Below are positions 22,375 to 27,469 of a stretch of DNA of 27,469 nt, in pieces. The stretch is from assembly GCA_002498605.1 (NCBI GenBank), contig DAHY01000001.1, positions 1-27,469 on the forward strand, in the 5' to 3' direction. The translations under genes were made by a program, and so were the position numbers. The notes under the pieces are model-generated. The model saw only the letters and a list, made by a program, of their open reading frames with translations. It was not told where the DNA came from and did not search any database. The first letter of the stretch is position 1; every line of letters begins with the position of its first letter. The DNA is from Methanomassiliicoccaceae archaeon UBA404. Its GTDB lineage: Archaea; Thermoplasmatota; Thermoplasmata; Methanomassiliicoccales; Methanomethylophilaceae.

Positions 22375-23895
22375 TCAGTTGAACATGCTGTCGTCGGGTA
22401 TGTGCTCGTTCTGGAAATAGTACTGGGAAGTTTCCTTCTGCGCGCTTGTGACGTCCTGAGACAGTCCCTTGGTGTATGAGCCGTAACGTTTCTTAATCTG
22501 CTCTTCCACGGGCATGGCGCGTTTTAACGCATCCTTCACGTGCTGAGCCGTAATTATATCGTCACCGTTCATAACGGCAAGGTCTCCCGCCGCACGGATA
22601 AGCCCGCCCATTTCCCTGAGTCTCAGAGTAAGGGAGGAAACCTGTCCGTCCAATTTAGCTCTGCGGCGTCCCTCTTTTATGAGTTCTTCCACAGCCGGAA
22701 TTTCCGCGTGGGGTATGTGCCCGTCCTTCTGAACTTCCTGTGCGACGAACTGAGCGTACATCGCTCTGTTTTCGTCGGTGTCGGGCATGGCAATGTCCAC
22801 CAATACCTCGTAACCGTTTCCGATTATACGGGAACGCAGAGGAGACAGAATCTTTTCGATGTCCTGTATGTTGCAGGCCGCAACCAGAATGAAGTCGCAG
22901 GGTACGGCGTCCACTCTGACGCTTGCGCCCGCCGATTGCGGATTGTGACCCGTAATCGGGAAGGCTTTGTCCTGCATTGCGGTCAGGATGTATCTCTGAA
23001 GATTGCCCAGATGGGATATTTCGTCGATGAACAGCACTCCTTCGTGAGCTTCGTGCACCGCACCCGGAACCACCCTCTGATAAGCGGGAGAACCGAGTTT
23101 TTCATGTCCGCCGTAAGGATCGTGCAGAACATCCCCGAGAAGTTCGGCTTCGGACGAACCGGTTGCCATGACAAAAGGATTCCTGGTAAGTTTTACCAGG
23201 ACCTTTTTGTTTTTGGAACTTCTTATTTTCCGTCTGTTTTCCAGGGCTTTTTGGTCGAGCATTCTTATTTTGTCCCCGGCTCTTTCGAAGACAACGGTTT
23301 CTTCCGTACCGTCGGCCAATGTACGGGTGGTATTCACCCGTTCTCTGCCGGCAAGGCTGACCTGTCCTCCGAAAGATTCCATGAGGCTGCCGAACAAATC
23401 GGCAAACTGACTGTTCGGACCCATGTTGACTTTGCTGGTCTGACAGTCGGGACAGATCAATTCTTCCGGTTCGGATATGGCTCCGCAGTTTTTGCATTTG
23501 AATCCCAAACGTTCCGCAACATTTGTGGGAGCATGTTCCGGGTCCAGAAGTTTACCTCCGGTTTCCGCGTCAAGATCCTGTTCTATCAGTACATCGGAAC
23601 TGTCGACAACCTCCAACAGAGGTCTTTCGCTGTTCTCGGGATTCATGACAACCCTGACTTCGTGTTCGGGTTTCGGAAGGTTCAAGGACAAAGCCTGAGC
23701 TATCATCGACTTTCCGGTACCCGGCGGCCCTACGAGTAAAAGATTCCTTCTCTGTTTGGCGGCAATTTTGGCCATTTCTATGGCCTCATGCTGACCCAAC
23801 ACTCTGTCCAACGGGTCGGTGGGCAGACGGATCTCCTCTGTGGAGTACATACCGGAGACATCGCTCCACGTACTAACCGGTACTTTTTCAGTCAT
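22375..23895 (-). CDS. LonB-like AAA+ ATPase with zinc ribbon and without protease domain
   Basis: 506-residue AAA+ protein most like the ATPase part of archaeal LonB. Walker A is GPPGTGKS (56-63), a four-Cys ribbon CKNC-N10-CPDC is at 134-151, and Walker B is VLFIDE (287-292). AMQDKAFPITG, sensor-1 LVAACN (337-342), arginine finger SPLRSR (351-356) and sensor-2 TLRLREMGGLIRAAGD (423-438) follow. LonB normally has two membrane helices where the ribbon is, and a Ser-Lys protease domain after sensor 2. Here the chain ends about 40 residues after the AAA+ lid, and no protease sequence follows in any frame downstream. ATG 23895 is preferred (GAGTGA upstream); GTG 23904, right after the dnaG stop, is possible. 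Probable role: soluble unfoldase or remodeller. Partner unknown. Confidence 0.82.
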   Translation of the reverse strand: MTEKVPVSTWSDVSGMYSTEEIRLPTDPLDRVLGQHEAIEMAKIAAKQRRNLLLVGPPGTGKSMIAQALSLNLPKPEHEVRVVMNPENSERPLLEVVDSSDVLIEQDLDAETGGKLLDPEHAPTNVAERLGFKCKNCGAISEPEELICPDCQTSKVNMGPNSQFADLFGSLMESFGGQVSLAGRERVNTTRTLADGTEETVVFERAGDKIRMLDQKALENRRKIRSSKNKKVLVKLTRNPFVMATGSSEAELLGDVLHDPYGGHEKLGSPAYQRVVPGAVHEAHEGVLFIDEISHLGNLQRYILTAMQDKAFPITGHNPQSAGASVRVDAVPCDFILVAACNIQDIEKILSPLRSRIIGNGYEVLVDIAMPDTDENRAMYAQFVAQEVQKDGHIPHAEIPAVEELIKEGRRRAKLDGQVSSLTLRLREMGGLIRAAGDLAVMNGDDIITAQHVKDALKRAMPVEEQIKKRYGSYTKGLSQDVTSAQKETSQYYFQNEHIPDDSMFN

Positions 23896-23904
23896 TTGTG
23901 TCAC

Positions 23905-25308
23905 TCAGTAGAAATCGTCCTTTGACCAGATCACAATATCCGCGGGGAGTTTTGAGATTTTTCCCTTGCGGGTGGCAACGACGGTGCCTATGCCGTTCTC
24001 GTCGCAGACGTCTATCAGTCTCTGGGAGATTACACCGTCAAAGACAACGGACGCGACACCTTCGGCGTCTTCCTTGAGGGAATCGGCCAGATTCTTGACG
24101 GCGACTTCTCTGATTACGTTTCTGTCCGCGTCAAGAATTTTTGCGTTGTGAGTGGATGCCATGTCGGTAAGAGCTTCTTTGAAGAATACCTGATCCTCCG
24201 AAAGTGTCTTCTCGGGACGCTTGGAGGTTCTCTTTCCTCTGAGGGTTCTTGTAGGCTTTTCATCCTGCTCCGTATCGTTTTCTTCCCGAGGTTCTTCTTC
24301 AACTTCTTTGATTTCTTTTTTCTTGAATTTCTCTGCCGCGTCGCTGTTGAATCTTTCCCCTCTTCTCTGCTGGGGGCGTTCTTCGTTTCTGACGCTGCTT
24401 CTTCGTTCCTGTACGTTGGTTGTTGCTTCCCTCTTGGGTTTGGGCTCGGGTTTCTCGGCGGGGCTCTCATCGACCGTGATGTGGTTCATTTCCATGTATT
24501 GGTCGGTGGGAACTTTGTTTCTGAGACACTTGACAAGCTGTTTCTGTGTCAGTTCTTCGACTTCCTGCGCCCGGGGTGCCCGTGCGACGAAGTCGACTTC
24601 CGCAACCTGGAAAAGTTCCTTCAGAATCAATTCTCCGCCTCTGTCTCCGTCAACGAATGCGGTAACGATTCTTTCCCTTGAAAGGTCCTGAACCGTTTTG
24701 GGTATATCCGTGCCTTCCACCGCAATGGCGTTTTTAATACCGGATTTGAGACAGTTGATGACATCGGATCTGCCTTCGACAACGATGATGGCTTCAGCAT
24801 CTTTCACATTGGGTCCCGCAGGACATTTGTCTTTGCCGAAAGAAACGATTTCTTCAACCTGCAGAGTTTTCCTGATGTCGTCGATAAGGTCGGAGCTGGT
24901 GCCTTTGGATTGGGTTATGAGATCTTTAAGAAGTTCTCTGGCCCTTTCGGCCACCACTTCTCTTTTGGAGATTCTGACGTCTTCTATGCTGATGATTTTG
25001 ATGTTTGCTTTGCAAGGCCCCACTCTGTCAACGGTTTCGAGTGCGGAGGCAAGTAAAACAGTCTCAACCTGATCGAGGCTGGATGACATGGTAACGATAC
25101 CTTCGGACCTTCCGCTTTTGGAGGTAACGTCGACTTCAATCCTTCCGATTCTTCCGGTTTTCTGGAGATCTCTGAGGTCGAGGTCATCGCCGAGGAGTCC
25201 CTCGGTCTGTCCGAAGATGGCTCCCACCACGTCGGGTTTTTCAACCACGCCGTCGGCGGTCATCTTCGCTTTTACCAAATATTTTGTAGCTGTTGGATCT
25301 GCGTACAT
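23905..25308 (-). CDS. dnaG: Archaeal DnaG primase-like protein
   Basis: 467-residue archaeal DnaG. A conserved N-terminal region (DPTATKYLVKAKMTADGVVEKPDVVGAIFGQTEGLLG) precedes a TOPRIM domain with Glu178 (IIVVEGRSDV) and Asp220/Asp222 (FVDGDRGG). Residues 282-370 are a charged, Pro/Glu/Arg-rich linker that is probably disordered, followed by a C-terminal domain (VFFKEALTDM...). In archaea this protein binds the RNA exosome as well as showing primase activity. It heads an operon with the LonB-like gene, whose GTG or ATG start directly follows its stop. The start at 25308 is the first Met of the conserved N-terminus. A structured 200-bp segment lies upstream. Confidence 0.94.
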   Translation of the reverse strand: MYADPTATKYLVKAKMTADGVVEKPDVVGAIFGQTEGLLGDDLDLRDLQKTGRIGRIEVDVTSKSGRSEGIVTMSSSLDQVETVLLASALETVDRVGPCKANIKIISIEDVRISKREVVAERARELLKDLITQSKGTSSDLIDDIRKTLQVEEIVSFGKDKCPAGPNVKDAEAIIVVEGRSDVINCLKSGIKNAIAVEGTDIPKTVQDLSRERIVTAFVDGDRGGELILKELFQVAEVDFVARAPRAQEVEELTQKQLVKCLRNKVPTDQYMEMNHITVDESPAEKPEPKPKREATTNVQERRSSVRNEERPQQRRGERFNSDAAEKFKKKEIKEVEEEPREENDTEQDEKPTRTLRGKRTSKRPEKTLSEDQVFFKEALTDMASTHNAKILDADRNVIREVAVKNLADSLKEDAEGVASVVFDGVISQRLIDVCDENGIGTVVATRKGKISKLPADIVIWSKDDFY

Positions 25309-25347
25309 TTTTTAATCTTCCTTGTAGGGGGAAGTATACGCCCTGCT
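25309..25347 (-). other. Segment between the hairpin block and dnaG
   Basis: Minus-strand GGAAG (25320-25316) is a weak ribosome-site candidate 7 nt before the dnaG ATG. GCGTATACTT (25341-25332) is TATA-like but too close to the ATG for a normal promoter to give a leaderless mRNA. No gene is called here. Confidence 0.3.
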
Positions 25348-25512
25348 CAGTCCTCTCTCACGGATGTCTGTCCGTAGACTGTATTCTCGTCTCAGACCTG
25401 TCGATTTTCCCGCTCTCGGCGGGATATAGTTTATTGGTCTTGCAACCCGGTCACGTACGGACGGAGTTGCTGGTTGATAGTGAATCAGTGAACAGGGAGT
25501 ATTCAATTCCCT
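25348..25512 (-). ncRNA. Structured RNA or leader upstream of dnaG, family unknown
   Basis: Four inverted repeats follow each other. AGGGA/TCCCT are at 25494-25512. GCAACCCG/CGG-A-GTTGC (one bulge) are at 25442-25470. AGACC/GGTCT (25394-25440) enclose a second stem CCCGC/GCGGG (25409-25423). CAGTC/GACTG (25348-25381) enclose ACGGA/TCCGT (25360-25375). The last two share the same plan: outer 5-bp stem, internal loop, inner 5-bp stem. On the minus strand a TATA-like ATTATAAG (25543-25536) predicts a transcript start near 25514, exactly at the first hairpin. It could be a long dnaG leader or a separate RNA. It does not show RNase P, SRP, 5S or tRNA signatures that I can recognise. Strand is inferred. 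Confidence 0.45.
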
Positions 25513-25572
25513 TGTCGGAGTAATTGTACATCATGCTTATAATGTTTTGCGGAATATTTTGAAAAATTGAAG

Positions 25573-25592
25573 GCGTCTGACGCAATTTTTTT
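25573..25592. terminator. GC hairpin with T-run in the yhaN-dnaG intergenic region
   Basis: GCGTC-T-GACGC is followed by AATTTTTTT on the plus strand and by AATTTTT on the minus strand after a short gap. It can serve as a second terminator for the YhaN-like gene, or end a plus-strand transcript. Confidence 0.4.
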
Positions 25593-25599
25593 GTTCAAT

Positions 25600-25608
25600 G
25601 TATATAGA
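25600..25608 (-). promoter_or_regulatory. Alternative TATA box for the dnaG transcription unit
   Basis: CTATATACA on the minus strand follows the YhaN terminator and would start transcription near 25577, about 270 nt before dnaG. It competes with ATTATAAG at 25543-25536 as the main promoter. Confidence 0.35.
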
Positions 25609-25611
25609 TAC

Positions 25612-25643
25612 AGGCAACCCCGCAATCATTTGCGGGATTGCCT
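25612..25643 (-). terminator. Strong hairpin after the YhaN-like gene
   Basis: AGGCAA-C-CCCGCAA and TTGCGGG-A-TTGCCT pair over 14 positions with one mismatch around a 4-nt loop. It starts 10 bp after the YhaN-like stop, as expected for its terminator. Confidence 0.65.
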
Positions 25644-25652
25644 TATTTGGGT

Positions 25653-27469
25653 TTAACGATGCATTATGATGGTTTTTGCTCCGATTTCAGTCATGAAATC
25701 ATAGGTTTCCCGATCGCAGGTGAACAGCATAATCTGCATCTCTTCGGCAACCTCCGCCAAAGCTTTGCAGGCCCCCTGTTTCCGTTCGGAATCAAAAAAC
25801 AGCAAAACATCGTCCAGTATTATGGGTAATGTTTCTTTGGAGAGTTCTTTTGCCACAGCCAATTTAAGAGAGAGGCCCACCTGTCCCGCAAGCCCGGAAC
25901 TCCATTGATCCCCGGTTTTTACTTCGGTGCTGCTTTTCACGGCCACGTCTCTGGTTCTGGGATCGCTGTCCATGCGGTATTCCCCGCAGGTCATCATGTC
26001 CAGGTATCTGTCCGCGGTCTGAATCACCGCAGGCTGCATGTCTTCGTAGATTTCGTCGCAGGCCCGGTCCACAATCGTCTGTTCCAAAGACAGAACCCCC
26101 CATCTTCTGATTTGTTCGTCAAGTTCGGCTTCCAGGGAGCTTTTTTCGGTGTAAAGACTCTCGGTATCGGCGTCTTTCAGAATCTTGCTCTTTTCGTTTT
26201 GTACCTTTCCGATTTCTGTCCGCAATCCGCCGATTTCGTTTTCGAGATCTTCGGGTATTTCGGGCAATTCCTCATCGAGGTCGACTCCGGAGTTTTTCAG
26301 TGCTTCGTTGAAAGCATTCAATTTTACATCCAGTTTATTCCGTTCCGCTTTCATCGCAACTATCCTCTTCAACTCTTCCTCGGATCCGTAGGGCGTCAGA
26401 TATTCATTCAGTTCGGAGTATGCCCTGAGATAATTTTCAGACGTTTCTTTCACAATTTTTTCTGCTTCAATCAATTTGGGAACGGATTCCGACACGGTTC
26501 TGAGTTTACGCACATCCTCGTCATAGGATGTGGGCGTCCATCCGACGGCGTTCAGCACATTTTTGAGTTCGGAGTTTAATTCTTGAATGATTTCGGACTG
26601 TCGGAATGCTTCCTCGGCATGGGCATCTTTGACGTTCTTCAAATGTCTGACTTCGTCTATGGCCGGACAAAGACGTATCGCATCGTTTTTGGACGTATTT
26701 TTCGGAAACCCTTTTGTTGCGATGAATTCCGGGAAATCATCTTCTTTGTCGGTTTTGTTTTGTACAAAAACCAATACGGCCCCGATGGCAATCGCAATCA
26801 ATCCCACGGCATAAAGCGCGGTAACATCGGCGAAGAACGCGGCCGCCACGGATATTACGCCCAATACCATCGCGATAATCGGCACGGCTAATTTCTTTTC
26901 TGCTTTCGGCATCTTTGCCTTTGCCCGTTCAACGGTCTCCGGTCCCGTGTCGGCATTATCGATTAAGTCATCTGTCAGACGGTATTCCTCGATTAATTTC
27001 GATATCCTGCCGTTGACTTTTTCCGATTCTGTTTCGGCAACGTCTTTTTTTGACTCGGACTGTTTGTATGTTCCGATGTTTTCGTTCAGACGGATAATCT
27101 TGTCCTTGTTGTCTGCCAAAGTTTCGCAATTCACTTCGCCGATTTGTTCTTTTATGGATTCAAGGGTTTTATCGGCTTCATTTTTCCTTTCCAGTGTGTT
27201 GTCCGCTTTGTTTTTCAGTTCATTGTATGTGTCCAAACCATCGGTCGGGGCTTTATCGGCGTCGTTCATTTTTTTCCGTTCTTCGGTCAGTCCGGCTATA
27301 TTGGATTTCACGGCAGTCTGAGTGTTGTGTACGTTGACCCGATCCAGAATCTCTTGGCGACGTTTTTGTGCGGCCGTCATTTCGGCAAGTTCTGACTTCA
27401 TTTTTGTTTCTCTGTCCGTCAGTTCTTTGTATACGGGACCGTTGGCTTTTGCGATTTCTATTTTTTCGT
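25653..27469 (-). CDS. Membrane-anchored SMC/YhaN-like AAA ATPase (partial, N-terminus missing)
   Basis: The frame is open to the window edge, so the N-terminal Walker A half is missing; about 605 residues are visible. Long coiled-coil, Glu/Lys-rich stretches flank two adjacent hydrophobic segments encoded around 26763-26891 (LAVPIIAMVLGVISVAAAFF and the next 21 residues). A second coiled coil leads to the C-terminal ATPase half, with the signature-like WSSGLAGQVGLSLKLAVAKEL and Walker B LPIILDDVLLFFD. The layout matches YhaN (COG4717) relatives of Rad50/SbcC, in which the hydrophobic hairpin sits in the middle of the coiled coil. In Bacillus, YhaN is encoded beside an SbcD-like nuclease, so such a gene may lie just beyond the window edge. 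Confidence 0.82.
   Translation of the reverse strand, partial: EKIEIAKANGPVYKELTDRETKMKSELAEMTAAQKRRQEILDRVNVHNTQTAVKSNIAGLTEERKKMNDADKAPTDGLDTYNELKNKADNTLERKNEADKTLESIKEQIGEVNCETLADNKDKIIRLNENIGTYKQSESKKDVAETESEKVNGRISKLIEEYRLTDDLIDNADTGPETVERAKAKMPKAEKKLAVPIIAMVLGVISVAAAFFADVTALYAVGLIAIAIGAVLVFVQNKTDKEDDFPEFIATKGFPKNTSKNDAIRLCPAIDEVRHLKNVKDAHAEEAFRQSEIIQELNSELKNVLNAVGWTPTSYDEDVRKLRTVSESVPKLIEAEKIVKETSENYLRAYSELNEYLTPYGSEEELKRIVAMKAERNKLDVKLNAFNEALKNSGVDLDEELPEIPEDLENEIGGLRTEIGKVQNEKSKILKDADTESLYTEKSSLEAELDEQIRRWGVLSLEQTIVDRACDEIYEDMQPAVIQTADRYLDMMTCGEYRMDSDPRTRDVAVKSSTEVKTGDQWSSGLAGQVGLSLKLAVAKELSKETLPIILDDVLLFFDSERKQGACKALAEVAEEMQIMLFTCDRETYDFMTEIGAKTIIMHR

Noticed and set aside
22540..23739. 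Long plus-strand open frame opposite the LonB-like gene
   Set aside because: Shadow of the AAA+ gene: no ribosome site, Phe/Val/Gly-rich antisense composition and no recognisable motif.
25312..25506. A 64-codon minus-strand frame starting at TTG and ending 3 nt before the dnaG start, encoding a basic peptide
   Set aside because: Spacing to dnaG looks operon-like, but codon use (CGG, CTA, AGT) differs from neighbouring genes, the start is weak, and the frame runs straight through the hairpin block. A structured RNA explains it better. It would be worth revisiting if relatives conserve the frame.
25442..25512. tRNA-like appearance of the hairpins before dnaG
   Set aside because: Arms and loops do not fit tRNA (no TTCRA seven-base T loop on a 5-bp stem, no matching acceptor ends).
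322..25655. Pyrrolysine readthrough candidates
   Set aside because: No visible gene ends in or contains an in-frame TAG, so there is no readthrough case in this window, only the depletion of TAG.
1..27469. CRISPR arrays, insertion sequences, integrases, rRNA or tRNA genes
   Set aside because: No regularly spaced repeats, transposase motifs, terminal repeats or rRNA/tRNA signatures were seen on either strand.

Overview
The window is chromosomal DNA from an archaeon. The evidence is the archaeal-type RibC, RibL and RibB, the bifunctional phosphoglucose/phosphomannose isomerase, the bifunctional FBP aldolase/phosphatase, Trm1, Hjc, MptD, archaeal DnaG and LonB-type AAA+, plus TATA-box promoters placed for leaderless mRNAs. 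A Thermoplasmata-class methanogen relative, possibly Methanomassiliicoccales, is my best guess. Part of the support is that none of 25 visible stop codons is TAG (16 TGA, 9 TAA), as expected where UAG is kept for pyrrolysine. No pyl gene or methanogenesis gene lies in the window, so the lineage is inference.

Layout. 1-1928 (minus): riboflavin/FAD operon ribB-ribL-ribC-ribH, the last cut by the window edge. 2066-4410 (plus): sugar-phosphate isomerase and serine hydroxymethyltransferase. 4589-7173 (plus): iron module, a DtxR-type regulator with a C-terminal FeoA-like domain and feoB, with a DtxR-box-like palindrome at the promoter. 7241-8923 (minus): gltX. 9008-10455 (plus): UbiD-family decarboxylase and a 38-residue membrane miniprotein. 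10474-13920 (minus): purA, trm1, a THEP1-like NTPase and mptD. 13985-14908 (plus): nadA, followed by a candidate C/D box sRNA with its own TATA box (14963-15018). 15022-16923 (minus): an enlarged Hjc and aspS. 17043-18861 (plus): FBP aldolase/phosphatase overlapping triosephosphate isomerase. 18918-22224 (plus): a surface phospholipase-D-fold protein with a lamin-tail domain, a GNAT acetyltransferase and a peroxiredoxin. 22375-25308 (minus): dnaG and a LonB-like AAA+ protein that has a zinc ribbon and no protease domain. 25309-25652: a 344-bp intergenic stretch with four consecutive hairpins ahead of dnaG. 25653-27469 (minus): a membrane-anchored SMC/YhaN-like ATPase, cut at its N-terminus.

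How it works together. Most genes are housekeeping: flavin, NAD, purine and pterin cofactor synthesis, gluconeogenesis (TIM, FBPA/P and PGI/PMI are consecutive steps), tRNA charging and modification, iron uptake and DNA repair. Flavin supply from the rib operon ultimately feeds the prenyl-FMN needed by the UbiD enzyme, which in archaea often serves the modified mevalonate pathway. No mobile element, CRISPR array, tRNA or rRNA gene was recognised. The observations that deserve checking most are the C/D box sRNA, the structured leader or RNA before dnaG, the protease-less LonB-like protein in the dnaG operon, and the amber-codon depletion.
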